A stretch of 44,313 nt of DNA from Lamprobacter modestohalophilus (lineage in GTDB: Bacteria; Pseudomonadota; Gammaproteobacteria; Chromatiales; Chromatiaceae), in the NCBI RefSeq assembly GCF_016583905.1, contig NZ_NRRY01000044.1, positions 1 to 44,313 of the forward strand, read 5' to 3'. Shown here piece by piece: positions 24,206 to 32,390 of this stretch; the stretch's first letter is position 1, and each line of letters opens with the position of its first letter. The notes under the pieces were generated by a model. That model saw only the letters and a list, made by a program, of their open reading frames with translations, did no database searches and was not told the origin of the DNA. A program made the position numbers and the translations under genes.

Positions 24206-24997
24206 TTAGACTTCCATCACGTCCCGTACAAAACAGACGTCCGCCCACAGCGCACGCCCATCTGCGCGACGCTCTGGAGGAGACATATCCCAAAATTGGA
24301 AACCAAGGTCTTCGATCAAGTACCGAGCTAACTCATACCAACTCGTATCACCTGCATAATGCCGCTCAAAGTCCAATTCCAACAGCAAGCATCGTGTTCT
24401 GGACAGCAGCCTCCCCCCCCCCTCCAACACCTGCTTCTCCAGTCCCTGGACATCGACCTTCAGAAGATCACAGGTGGTCTTATTGGCGAATAATGCGTCC
24501 AGCGTCTTGACAGGCACCTCCACTTCTTCCATCACTGCGGCACTGTCGCCGTGCCATCGCTGCTGGATGTCAAGCACAGGGAGCAATGAAGAAAGAGCAG
24601 AGCCTTTTGTGATATTGAGCTTCGCTGAACCCTCTGAGCTCCCCAAGGCACACTGATGAACCGTTACATTATTCAGAGAATCTCGAATGGGAAACAAAAA
24701 GTCCTCAATGAGATAGGGGTTTGGTTCAACTAAATCGAATGATCCGACACTAAAAAACTGGCCAATTGACCTAGTCCAGCTTCCCTGGTTTGCGCCAACG
24801 TCAATGACCTGAGAAAGTTTCTGTCCAAATTGATATGGCAACAGTTCGGCACGACATTGCAGCAGCGCCTGCCGTTTTTTCGAATCGAAAGCATAGTATC
24901 GGGGCGCTCCAAGTCGCTCGAATCGAGAAGCCCAATCCTGTAGCCGGACGATGCCGTGAGGTGTTAGCGTCCGCAGAACTGCACCGAAAACTCTCAT
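24206..24997 (-). CDS. FkbM-family methyltransferase with in-frame 10-G tract (ON)
   Basis: 263 residues, complete. Motif I VIDVGANQGSWTRSI (64-78), FDLVEPNPYLIEDFLF, the FkbM signature DLLKVDVQGLEKQVLEGGG (177-195) and CLLLELDFE. Glycines 193-195 are encoded by a 10-G run (24422-24413). This tract lies after the catalytic core motifs, so a shift would remove only the last 70 residues, probably still inactivating. The gene stops right next to the chimeric glycosyltransferase start (24205) and follows a family 2 glycosyltransferase by 9 nt. Fourth FkbM gene of the locus. Confidence 0.9.
   Translation of the reverse strand: MRVFGAVLRTLTPHGIVRLQDWASRFERLGAPRYYAFDSKKRQALLQCRAELLPYQFGQKLSQVIDVGANQGSWTRSIGQFFSVGSFDLVEPNPYLIEDFLFPIRDSLNNVTVHQCALGSSEGSAKLNITKGSALSSLLPVLDIQQRWHGDSAAVMEEVEVPVKTLDALFANKTTCDLLKVDVQGLEKQVLEGGGRLLSRTRCLLLELDFERHYAGDTSWYELARYLIEDLGFQFWDMSPPERRADGRALWADVCFVRDVMEV
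24413..24422. repeat. 10-nt poly-C (coding-strand poly-G) tract, in frame
   Basis: Encodes Gly193-Gly195 plus the last base of Glu192 in the FkbM gene at 24206-24997. Confidence 0.9.
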
Positions 24998-25006
24998 AAA
25001 TTGTAC

Positions 25007-25963
25007 CTATATAATCGCTCGCTTAAAAACGGATTTGTAATGCTCAATAATCGCACTGGGTTTTGTGCATAACCACGGGGTCGTCGTTGATCCAAATACA
25101 GATATCCTATGATTTATCGCCACCAACTTCTTCTGTATCGAAGCCTCTAGCTCTAGGGGCTTGCTTGTGGCTATTTCACTGTCTTTCAAATACTGTTTTA
25201 ACAAGGTTTCCGTTCTACGCAGAGACTTTATCGCTGCATCAAGCCTCTGTCTTTTGGTTCCAGTTCTCCGTGACCACGAGCTAGATACGCCGACACCAAC
25301 TCTATACCTCAACAGAGGTTCTTCAATGAAATGAATTCTTTTACCCAACAGCATCGCACGCAATGGGTAAATCTTGTCCTCTGCCCAAATGGCGGGATCA
25401 AAATCACCGAAGTAATTAGCTACAGTTTTACTTATGCATTGCGAAGCACCTAACACGGTGCGAGTTTTCACCACAAAATCAACGGGATCGTGCGGGTTTC
25501 CATACCAACAACCAGCATTGGTGTCTTGTATTACTTCACCCACGTCGCTGACCAGGGTCGCACTGGAATGAACGATCCCGAGAGAGTCCCCTTCGTTGCT
25601 CACTAACGCCATAACTGTGCGCGTTCTATGCGGAAATGAAACATCATCTCCGGCCGCCATGATGACCCAGTGACCGGTTGCAAGATTTATGATTTTGTTC
25701 ACATGAGCACCAATGCCAAGGTTACGCTCATTCCGGTTCAGTACAATCTTGTGCGGCCCCTTATATTTTTCGCTGCAGTCCTTCATTACTGCGAAGGTAC
25801 TGTCTGCGGAACAATCATCCGACAAAATAATTTCCAGCGGTGAATATGTCTGTGCCAGCGCCCCCTCAACTGCTTCTCGAATATATTTTTCCTGGTTATA
25901 GGCAAACAGCGCGAAGGTGACCAACGGCCGATCTTCAGAACGCTCATCTTGTGTTTCTAACAT
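25007..25963 (-). CDS. Family 2 glycosyltransferase
   Basis: Frame is open to 26008, but the ATG at 25963 (MLETQDERSEDRPLV) fits the family better and overlaps the upstream gene stop by only 7 nt; 318 residues from there. GT-A motifs: PLVTFALFAYNQEKYIREAVEGAL, LEIILSDDCSADST and MAAGDDVSFPHRT in the Asp-x-Asp position. The C-terminus (KSLRRTETLLKQYL) is helical and basic. Such enzymes add the first or branching sugars to EPS repeat units at the inner membrane. The gene is AT-rich compared with most of the locus, suggesting separate acquisition. Confidence 0.88.
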   Translation of the reverse strand: MLETQDERSEDRPLVTFALFAYNQEKYIREAVEGALAQTYSPLEIILSDDCSADSTFAVMKDCSEKYKGPHKIVLNRNERNLGIGAHVNKIINLATGHWVIMAAGDDVSFPHRTRTVMALVSNEGDSLGIVHSSATLVSDVGEVIQDTNAGCWYGNPHDPVDFVVKTRTVLGASQCISKTVANYFGDFDPAIWAEDKIYPLRAMLLGKRIHFIEEPLLRYRVGVGVSSSWSRRTGTKRQRLDAAIKSLRRTETLLKQYLKDSEIATSKPLELEASIQKKLVAINHRISVFGSTTTPWLCTKPSAIIEHYKSVFKRAII

Positions 25964-26988
25964 TTCCGCTTGTCCGATCTGTCTGACAGTTCCAACAATC
26001 TCGCCCACCCCGCATCCCAGTCATCACACAGCACGGGTTCGATCCCGAACGCGCGGGTGCGCCAGAAGGCCGGGCGATTGTCACGCCCAAGCAGGATGCA
26101 CACCAGGGCATTCGCTGCCTCTCCCACCCGTGCATGGTTTCGTGCGCGCTGCGCCAGCAGCCACCAGAGGCCCGATTCTTGATCCGAGAGTCCCACACCG
26201 GCGAAGTACAGTGGCCGGTATAGGAACTCTGCAATCCAGGTAAGCGGCATTGGCGGCTTGCCAAGCCAGGCGGACAGATTGGGGACCTGCTCACTGGCGG
26301 CCCGCAGCGCGGCGACGATCGCACTGAACCCGACTGGTGAGCGCGGATCGATTGCATCGAGCGACCGCCGCTCCCAAGCCTTGAGTCGATTGAATGTGCT
26401 GCGGATCGACGCCGGCGCGCTGCCATCGTCGTGCAACCCCATGCGGATGCTGTCTGGTCGCAAAACGGACCCGTTCGGAAACCAGAGGCGAGGACATGGT
26501 GTTTGTCCGGGGCCTGCCGAACATTCCACTGAACATTCCGTCCGGATCCAGTCTCGGCTTAGACTCGGTGCCGCCGAACCGGTTGGTTTCGGCGAGGGAA
26601 CGCGGCATCGGTGTTTGCGGGTGATACCCGGCCGCCAGGCGTGATCGAAGTTCAACGAAATCACGCAGCCCCAGCGATCATCGAGCGGTATCTTTGCGCG
26701 TGTGGAAGGTGGGTAGTCCCGGCTTGCAACCCGCAATACCTCAGCCAGGCGGGCTTTGGCGCCGGATTCGACCCGATTAGCCTGCATCTCTTGCTGCGGT
26801 TGCCAGCAGCCGTCCGGTTCACGGAATCCTTCCTGTATTGCCCGGCCGAGGAGCGTTTCCCATCGCAGTACGGGCGGCTGTTCCAGACTTGGACACGCCA
26901 CCTGCATGCGCTCTGCCGTCGCGTCAATCAGGGCATGCCAGTCCCACAACACCTCTCGGTGATCGCATCGGACTCTGTCACCGAGCAC
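25957..26988 (-). CDS. SIR2-like domain protein, possibly degenerate
   Basis: 343 codons from GTG 26988. SIR2_2-like features: ISLNFDHAW (111-118), RLWFPNGSVLRPDSIRMGL (168-184) and YFAGVGLSDQESGLWWLLA (261-279), the last resembling the FxGYSLxDxxxxxLL block of SIR2 NADases used in phage defence. Two oddities. The homologous N-terminal stretch (GWPKILGSGFHRHVLGD) begins upstream of the GTG and has no ATG/GTG/TTG before the UGA at 27069-27067. In addition, the residue where SIR2 proteins carry the catalytic His (HGS) is Asn172. So the gene may be inactive, or start unusually. The upstream HEPN-like gene is in the same reading frame, separated by that one UGA. It lies between Wzx and a glycosyltransferase, on the operon strand. 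Confidence 0.6.
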   Translation of the reverse strand: MLGDRVRCDHREVLWDWHALIDATAERMQVACPSLEQPPVLRWETLLGRAIQEGFREPDGCWQPQQEMQANRVESGAKARLAEVLRVASRDYPPSTRAKIPLDDRWGCVISLNFDHAWRPGITRKHRCRVPSPKPTGSAAPSLSRDWIRTECSVECSAGPGQTPCPRLWFPNGSVLRPDSIRMGLHDDGSAPASIRSTFNRLKAWERRSLDAIDPRSPVGFSAIVAALRAASEQVPNLSAWLGKPPMPLTWIAEFLYRPLYFAGVGLSDQESGLWWLLAQRARNHARVGEAANALVCILLGRDNRPAFWRTRAFGIEPVLCDDWDAGWARLLELSDRSDKRKC

Positions 26989-27066
26989 ATGGCGGTGGAA
27001 TCCGCTGCCCAGGATCTTCGGCCAGCCAGTTTCCTGATGTAGGAGGCGCTTGACCGCCTCGGCGCC

Positions 27067-27564
27067 TCAAGGCGCGAGCAGTTCCAGCTCGCGTTGGGGC
27101 GGTGACTGCATGCCATGCACCAACTTGTGCCGGCAATGGCGCAGGCCGAAACGCAAGGGGGCGTCTTTGGCAGACTGGCACGGCAGCAAGGGCAGCTTGG
27201 CGTTGCGCATCAGGATATTCCAGGCATTGGAGCCGACCGCCTGATTGAAGGCCTGATCCAATGGCGGCAGACGGCGATGTTCGTGAAGCTGCTTCCGCCA
27301 GACAGGCTTCCAGGCCTCAGGTCCTTGAAGGGATCGCAGCGCCTGGTCGCGTTCCGCAGGGGTTGTCAATGGTCGCCAGCCACCCGATTCCCCGGTGACC
27401 CAGATTAGGCGCTGCAGATTGATTTCTCGCGCCAGGTGCCGGCGGATGACCTGCTCGATCACCTGGCAACTGACCACGACCAATTCCGGATAGAGTTGGT
27501 GCGCGGCCAGGTGGTCCAAGCGGGCGCTGAGTTGTTCGTAGGACCAACGCGTCAGGGGGTACAC
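27067..27564 (-). CDS. Small HEPN-like protein (R-x4-H motif), function unknown
   Basis: 165 residues, GTG start at 27564 with GGGGGAG about 10 nt upstream. Mostly helical. It ends with RFGLRHCRHKLVHGM, where RHKLVH is an R-x4-H motif of the kind found in HEPN ribonucleases. A first helix (VVVSCQVIEQVIRRHLA) fits the HEPN-type bundle. It is 31 nt downstream of wzx and in the same frame as the SIR2-like gene after a single UGA. Association of a HEPN-like with a SIR2-like protein suggests an abortive-infection type unit, or an accessory of unknown role. Family call is tentative; only the motif and the neighbourhood support it. Confidence 0.45.
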   Translation of the reverse strand: MYPLTRWSYEQLSARLDHLAAHQLYPELVVVSCQVIEQVIRRHLAREINLQRLIWVTGESGGWRPLTTPAERDQALRSLQGPEAWKPVWRKQLHEHRRLPPLDQAFNQAVGSNAWNILMRNAKLPLLPCQSAKDAPLRFGLRHCRHKLVHGMQSPPQRELELLAP

Positions 27565-27595
27565 GATCGAAAAACTCCCCCGTTCTCAGGAGTTC

Positions 27596-29107
27596 TCAGG
27601 ATGCTGGCAAACCACAGGCCCAGCGCATGCCGGGGATGCGGCAGGCACTGCGGACGATACGATGTTCTTGGCCGATACGAGTGACCAATCCACGCAAGCA
27701 GATGATCGATGCGACAAGGGTGACGGCCAGACCAATGAGTGTCGAGGGCCAGAGCGGTAGCAGTCGCGCGCCTAAGAACGCTAGCAAGGTGACTGGGAGC
27801 AGTAACAAGAGCAGTTTCCGGGTGGCGTCAGACCAAGCGAAGCCGGTTAGGCGTTGAGCAATGAAATATGCGCTAATCGTAACAACGATGTAAAGTATGA
27901 AGAAAGCGATCGACACGCCTTTAAGGCCTACGACGGCAAGGCCGATCCAAATGAGGGACAGATGCAAAAAATTCCAAAGAGTTTCCGCGACGAAGTACCA
28001 AACTCCTTTACCTAGCGCCAGCATCACGAATCCTAATGGCCAGGAGATGACGCGCCCAAGACAGCCGAGGACGAACCATTGCAGCAGGTCAGCCGCAGGT
28101 AGAAATTCTCCGGTATAAAAGATTCGGATGATCCAACCAGCAAGGCTAAGGGTTGCAAGCAGCCCTGGTACAGCTAGCAGTAACCCGATCTCGGTCTGTT
28201 CGTTAACTAATCGATTCATAGCGGCTGGGTCGTGGGAGGCTGCAGTCAGCCGCGGATAGTAATCCGCGCCCATGGCGCTAAGCACAAAACCGACGAACAT
28301 TCCCGACAGGGCAAAAGCCGCGCTAAAGATGCCCACCGCCGACAGATCAATCTGTTGGGTGATAAGGGCGCGCGTCGCGAATGCGACCAAAGCTGCGATC
28401 AGGCTGGTCCACATAAAAACCATACCCAGCCGAAGCATCCCACCGGTCGCCCGGAGACTTGCAAGCCAAGTCATGCGGACAGAGGGTACTGCTACTCGTC
28501 GCGCGAAATATCCAGAGGCCAGCAGTTGAATCGCCGACATCAGCAGCAGCGCTGGAACGATCCCCCCCAAACCAAGCCATGCGTAGGCCCAAATAGCAAT
28601 CAATGTGCCCGCCGCGGCGCCGATGATGTTGAGTCGGGCTAGATCGCCGATACGCCGCATTCCCTGGATCAGCGCCATCTGACCGCCCGCTAGATTGCCA
28701 AAGAGGATGACAAGTCCCAGCAGTGCAATCTCCAGCACATAATCGTCCGAGCCAAAGGTCCATTGGCTCAAGAGCGGGCTGAGCAGAGCCATTGCGACCG
28801 CACCCATTAATCCGGTTAGCCAACAGACCCGACGCAGGGAAAGCACCGTCCGACCAATGGCTTCTTGGTCGTCCCTGCCCACCGCCTGGGCAACATCCCG
28901 TACCGCACTCGACTGAATGCCCAAACCAGCGATGGTTCCAATCAAACCCTGTATGGCTGAGTAATTACCTAGCAAACCGATGCCAACGGGACCAATCAGG
29001 ACGGCAGCAAACTTGACCCGAACCATACTCAGCAGCAGATTAATGCCTTGAGCACCACCAATGATAGAGGAGGACTTTAGTATTTGAGTGTATGATTTTT
29101 GTTGCAC
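27596..29107 (-). CDS. wzx: Wzx-type oligosaccharide flippase (MATE/MOP superfamily)
   Basis: 503 residues with about 12-14 membrane helices. YTQILKSSSIIGGAQGINLLLSMVRVKFAAVLIGPVGIGLLG at the N-terminus is the characteristic start of the O-antigen translocase (WzxE-like) family. It moves the undecaprenyl-diphosphate-linked repeat unit across the inner membrane for polymerisation by Wzy. A 7-G run (28568-28562) encodes part of LGLGGIVP but the frame is intact and the run is short. Starts 68 bp after the acyltransferase gene and is followed 31 nt later by the HEPN-like gene. Confidence 0.92.
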   Translation of the reverse strand: MQQKSYTQILKSSSIIGGAQGINLLLSMVRVKFAAVLIGPVGIGLLGNYSAIQGLIGTIAGLGIQSSAVRDVAQAVGRDDQEAIGRTVLSLRRVCWLTGLMGAVAMALLSPLLSQWTFGSDDYVLEIALLGLVILFGNLAGGQMALIQGMRRIGDLARLNIIGAAAGTLIAIWAYAWLGLGGIVPALLLMSAIQLLASGYFARRVAVPSVRMTWLASLRATGGMLRLGMVFMWTSLIAALVAFATRALITQQIDLSAVGIFSAAFALSGMFVGFVLSAMGADYYPRLTAASHDPAAMNRLVNEQTEIGLLLAVPGLLATLSLAGWIIRIFYTGEFLPAADLLQWFVLGCLGRVISWPLGFVMLALGKGVWYFVAETLWNFLHLSLIWIGLAVVGLKGVSIAFFILYIVVTISAYFIAQRLTGFAWSDATRKLLLLLLPVTLLAFLGARLLPLWPSTLIGLAVTLVASIICLRGLVTRIGQEHRIVRSACRIPGMRWACGLPAS

Positions 29108-29175
29108 GCGACAGAACCCAAATTATCTTCTTGAACTCCCAAATTACAAATAATTCGCTATGTTCATAATTCCAA

Positions 29176-29889
29176 TCAACGACTCCAGGATACATTTTCC
29201 CGTATGATCTTTGCCGGAGCGCCTCCCACCAGACAGCGCTCGGGTACTGACCCAATCACTAAGCTCTTAGCACCAACAATGCTACCTGCACCAATCTTAA
29301 CCCCCTTCAATATAGATGCATCATGGCTGATCCATACGTTATCGCCGATCTGTACAGGCAGTACGTCCTCGGCACCATTTATCTTATGCCAGTCAGAGTC
29401 GGTGATGAATACACCCCAGGAAATTATGACGTCAGCACCTATCTCGACTCTACTTCTGACCATGATGATACTGTCGCAGGTGATTCCTGAACCAGTAGAA
29501 TGTTTCCTTCCACCTAAAGACAGGGTCGCGCCATCCGACACTGCGATTTTCACACCCTGCCCAATAATGAAGTCACCTTCAATGGCGAATTTTGAACCTC
29601 TTCCAAGAGCAATTGAAATCGGGGCTGTTCCGTTTTGCCATGATTCAATTATCAAGTTCCCTTCAGTTACAACATTAGCCGATTTGACTGAGATCGTTAG
29701 CGGAACCAACTTACCACGAAATCGGACCACGATCGGCCACAACTTGCCGGTCAATCTTTTTGTATAGTAGGAAGAATAGAGACACGTCGTTATGAAAGCC
29801 AAAGGCCGCGAGCGAACAACGGAAAGGCAAAAATAGAGCGAACCATCCTTGTTCAACTTTCTCTTGAGAAATTTTTCTAGATATTTCAT
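29176..29889 (-). CDS. Left-handed beta-helix (hexapeptide) acyltransferase
   Basis: 237 residues. The C-terminal half has hexapeptide repeats in a left-handed beta helix: IGADVIISWGVFITDSDWH, IGDNVWISHDASILKGVKIGAGSIVGAKSLVIGSVPERCLVGGAPAKII. This is typical of the WcaF/CysE-like maltose or sugar O-acetyltransferase group, with the candidate catalytic His in the DSDWH loop. Acetyl-CoA would donate an acetyl group to a sugar hydroxyl or amino group. The gene is AT-rich (foreign composition). It follows the DegT aminotransferase by 47 bp. It could acetylate the 3-amino sugar made by the adjacent genes or decorate the glycan. Confidence 0.88.
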   Translation of the reverse strand: MKYLEKFLKRKLNKDGSLYFCLSVVRSRPLAFITTCLYSSYYTKRLTGKLWPIVVRFRGKLVPLTISVKSANVVTEGNLIIESWQNGTAPISIALGRGSKFAIEGDFIIGQGVKIAVSDGATLSLGGRKHSTGSGITCDSIIMVRSRVEIGADVIISWGVFITDSDWHKINGAEDVLPVQIGDNVWISHDASILKGVKIGAGSIVGAKSLVIGSVPERCLVGGAPAKIIRENVSWSR

Positions 29890-29936
29890 TTTGTGAAAGC
29901 TTATTCAAAGCGAAAGGAGAAGCACGACGAGCGCAT

Positions 29937-31067
29937 CTATCGCTTCCCTATACTACTTTCGAAGCCTGTCCGATCGTTTTCACTCATGTACGCCAAGACG
30001 CAGCCGAACTGTTCGCGCGAGAGGTGTGGCCCCATCGGCAGACTCAGCACCTCGCCCGCCATGCGCGTTGCGATGGGATAGCGGCGATCATCGTACCCGG
30101 CATCGGCGTAACAGGGCTGCCGGTGCGGCGGGATGGGGTAATGGATCAGGCTGCCAATGCCGGCCTCGGTCAGTTGGCGCTGCAGGGTGTCGCGTTGCGG
30201 GTGTCGGATCACGAACAGGTGCCAGACGGGTTCGGCCCACTCGGGCACGACCGGCAGGGTCAGCGGGCTGTCGGCCAGGCCTTGCAGGTAGGCTTGGGCA
30301 AGGCCGCGGCGGCGGTCGTTCCAGGCATCCAGATGCCGCAGCTTGACGCCGAGAAAGGCGGCCTGCAGCGGGTCGAGCCGGCTGTTGTAGCCCTGCGCCT
30401 GGTTGACGTATTTCTCGCGCGAGCCGTAGTTGCGCAGCAGCCGCAGGCGTTCGGCCAGGTCGGCGTTGTTGGTGGTGACGGCGCCGCCATCGCCGAAGGC
30501 ACCCAGGTTCTTACCTGGGTAGAAGCTCCAGGCGACGGCATCGCCGTGCGCGCCGATGCGCTTGCCCTTGTAGCGGGCGCCGTGGGCCTGTGCGGCGTCT
30601 TCGATGACCTTGAGCCCGTGCCGCCGGGCAATCGCTAGGATCGGGTCGAGATCCGCGGGCTGGCCGTAGAGGTGCACCGGGGTGATGGCGCGGGTGCGTG
30701 CTGTGATGGCCGCCTCGATGCGTGCCGGGTCGATGGTGTAGGTGGCCTCGATCGGCTCCACCGGCACCGGCGTGGCACCGGCGTGGGAGACGGCGTGCCA
30801 GGTGGCGATGAAGGTATGCGAAGGGACGATGACCTCGTCGCCAGGGCCGATGTCGCAGGCACGCAAGGCCAGATGCAAGGCATCGAGCCCACTGGCGACC
30901 CCGATGCCGTGGGCCGCCTCGCAGTAGGCTGCAAACTCGGTCTCGAAGCGCTCGACTTCTTCACCGAGGATGTACCAGCCGGAGGCCATGACGCGCTGAT
31001 AGGCGGCGTCAAGCTCGTCTTTGAGCTCCTGGTAGGCCGCGCCGAGGTCAAGGAAAGGAACACTCAT
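29937..31067 (-). CDS. fdtB: DegT/DnrJ/EryC1/StrS aminotransferase (dTDP-3-amino-3,6-dideoxyhexose transaminase, FdtB/QdtB-like)
   Basis: 376 residues. PLP sites are clear: EDAAQAHGA (Asp157) and [17 protein letters not shown] with Lys186 as the Schiff-base lysine. The N-terminus [32 protein letters not shown] is typical of 3-amino-sugar transaminases. It overlaps the FdtA-like isomerase (31067-31064), strongly suggesting dTDP-3-keto-6-deoxyhexose as substrate and glutamate as donor, giving dTDP-Fuc3N or dTDP-Qui3N. Cytoplasmic. No rmlA/rmlB genes are present in the window to supply dTDP-4-keto-6-deoxyglucose. Which hexose epimer is formed cannot be told. Confidence 0.9.
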   Translation of the reverse strand: MSVPFLDLGAAYQELKDELDAAYQRVMASGWYILGEEVERFETEFAAYCEAAHGIGVASGLDALHLALRACDIGPGDEVIVPSHTFIATWHAVSHAGATPVPVEPIEATYTIDPARIEAAITARTRAITPVHLYGQPADLDPILAIARRHGLKVIEDAAQAHGARYKGKRIGAHGDAVAWSFYPGKNLGAFGDGGAVTTNNADLAERLRLLRNYGSREKYVNQAQGYNSRLDPLQAAFLGVKLRHLDAWNDRRRGLAQAYLQGLADSPLTLPVVPEWAEPVWHLFVIRHPQRDTLQRQLTEAGIGSLIHYPIPPHRQPCYADAGYDDRRYPIATRMAGEVLSLPMGPHLSREQFGCVLAYMSENDRTGFESSIGKR

Positions 31068-31477
31068 TCAGCGCCCCAGCGTGCACGCATGAACTCGGCG
31101 TAGTCACGGTAGTAGTCGATTTCGTCGTAGCGATTGGAGGCCAGCACCATGCAGACCGATCCGGAAGAAAAGTTATCCAATTCACGCCAGATCATTGGAC
31201 AGACATAGAGGCCGTTGTAAGACCGGTTGAGGTGGTAACGGATCTTGTCTTTACCGTCATCGAGGACGATGTCGAAGCTGCCCGACATGGCGATAATGAG
31301 TTGCTGCAGCTCTTTGTGTGCATGCCCGCCGCGCTCGCCTCCTCCTGGCACGTCGTAGAGGTAGTAGACGCGTTGGATCTCAAAGGGGATATGGTTTTCA
31401 CCTTCGATGAAGGTGAGGTTGCCCTGGGGATTGGCGATCTTGGGTAAGTCGATGATTTTGCAGTCACTGATAGACAT
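31064..31477 (-). CDS. fdtA: dTDP-4-oxo-6-deoxyhexose 3,4-ketoisomerase (FdtA/QdtA, cupin)
   Basis: 137 residues, the normal length. Single cupin domain with [37 protein letters not shown]-type core (30-66); the HAH pair and following Gln are the active-site region of FdtA/QdtA/TylX enzymes. It converts dTDP-4-keto-6-deoxyglucose into the 3-keto isomer for transamination. ATG at 31477; overlaps the aminotransferase gene by 4 nt. FdtA (galacto) and QdtA (gluco) differ in few residues and cannot be separated by eye. Confidence 0.92.
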   Translation of the reverse strand: MSISDCKIIDLPKIANPQGNLTFIEGENHIPFEIQRVYYLYDVPGGGERGGHAHKELQQLIIAMSGSFDIVLDDGKDKIRYHLNRSYNGLYVCPMIWRELDNFSSGSVCMVLASNRYDEIDYYRDYAEFMRARWGAE

Positions 31478-31505
31478 AGTCGCTGCTTTATTTTGCTAGA
31501 TCGAT

Positions 31506-32084
31506 TCAGTTGGTGACTGTTACGCCAGCCGGGAGAAATTTGGCGTAGCACGTCCTTGAGGCCTGGATGGCTTCCAGACTCAGCGTGTAGAAGTAGTCGA
31601 GCGTTGTTTCTGCGGTGCGCTTGGCGCCGAAGCGTTCGTGGAACTGCCAGACGCGCTCATTGCCCTTGCGGACATCGAAATGGGCGGCGGTAAAGCCGAG
31701 ATGGTCGACGGCGTAGGCGTAGACCATGAGCGCGGATTCCATGGCTGCCTGTGATGGCCGGCCATCTTTCAGGATCCAGGAACCCCAGCAGAAACTGTTG
31801 TCTATTGCGTCGTATAGACGAACGGTGCCGATAGGCTCACTCTGATACTCGATGATGAAATAGGCTTGATCGGTCGCTTGCGAATAGCTTTGTAACCATT
31901 TCTGCTGTGCGCTCAGATCCGATGACGTCGTGCTGAGGTAGCGTGATTTCTTTTCATCCGTGCGTAGTGAGAGGATGAAGGCGGCGTCTTCGGCGTTAGC
32001 GTCTCGAAATACGAGCGTTTTCCCCTTGACCTGCTGTGCCTTTTGGATCTTCGGGAGCTGTGTCGGCAGCTGGTTAGCGGTCAT
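31506..32084 (-). CDS. GNAT-family N-acetyltransferase of the 3-amino sugar pathway
   Basis: 192 residues. GNAT fold: FRDANAEDAAFILSLRTDEKKSRYLSTTS (26-54), IGTVRLYDAIDN, and the acetyl-CoA site in YAVDHLGFTAAHFDVRKGNERVWQFHERFGAK. It is 28 bp upstream of the FdtA gene and is the first gene of the isomerase-aminotransferase unit. It would N-acetylate the 3-amino sugar (giving Fuc3NAc or Qui3NAc) or an aminohexose. The hexapeptide protein at 29176 is an alternative for that step. Confidence 0.82.
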   Translation of the reverse strand: MTANQLPTQLPKIQKAQQVKGKTLVFRDANAEDAAFILSLRTDEKKSRYLSTTSSDLSAQQKWLQSYSQATDQAYFIIEYQSEPIGTVRLYDAIDNSFCWGSWILKDGRPSQAAMESALMVYAYAVDHLGFTAAHFDVRKGNERVWQFHERFGAKRTAETTLDYFYTLSLEAIQASRTCYAKFLPAGVTVTN

Positions 32085-32390
32085 GATTCGCCCTTCACTC
32101 TGCCGACAATACTGGCGCCTTTATCGACTAAGGCTTTGTCATGAATGAACGCAGTGGCATTGATCATAGGGCTCGGCTCATTTCTGCGTTTTGTTTTGCA
32201 AAACGAAGACGACAACCGTTGTTTTCGTCTGGCGGTGCTAATCGCGCAGCAGCAGGCATCGCCCGTTCGGCGATCACCGGGCGGGTACTGTTTTGATAGC
32301 GATGATGTGGTTTGCTTTTCAGCGAGGCCAGGCGTGCTTTTGCAGCACCGGTAGCTTCTCTTTCAGCAATTGAACTGAGCTATTGAGCGG
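32085..32390. other. Intergenic region upstream of the amino-sugar genes
   Basis: 306 bp with no convincing gene. It should hold the promoter for the GNAT-FdtA-aminotransferase unit. A copy of the CATNAATGAACGCA-type motif found in the duplicated leader lies at 32139-32150 and is about 55-65 bp from the GNAT start. No clear terminator for the MarR gene was seen. Confidence 0.5.
32139..32150. promoter_or_regulatory. Third copy of candidate operator
   Basis: TCATGAATGAAC, followed by GCAGTG. Matches the TTCAT-N-AATGAACGCA core at 32902-32913 and 34549-34560 apart from one base in the spacer and G instead of C near the end. Upstream of the amino-sugar genes. Confidence 0.4.

Noticed and set aside
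7120-24422. Explanation of all frameshifts as sequencing errors only
   Set aside because: Cannot be excluded for single loci, but errors would not create long G runs in all six methyltransferases and spare the glycosyltransferases. The tracts themselves remain unexplained by error.
28562-28568. 7-G run in wzx as another phase-variable tract
   Set aside because: Only seven long, in frame, and common by chance at this GC content; not counted in the tract set.
32145-32354. Small plus-strand open frame between the GNAT and MarR genes
   Set aside because: No ribosome site and no recognisable product. The start lies within the candidate operator; treated as non-coding.
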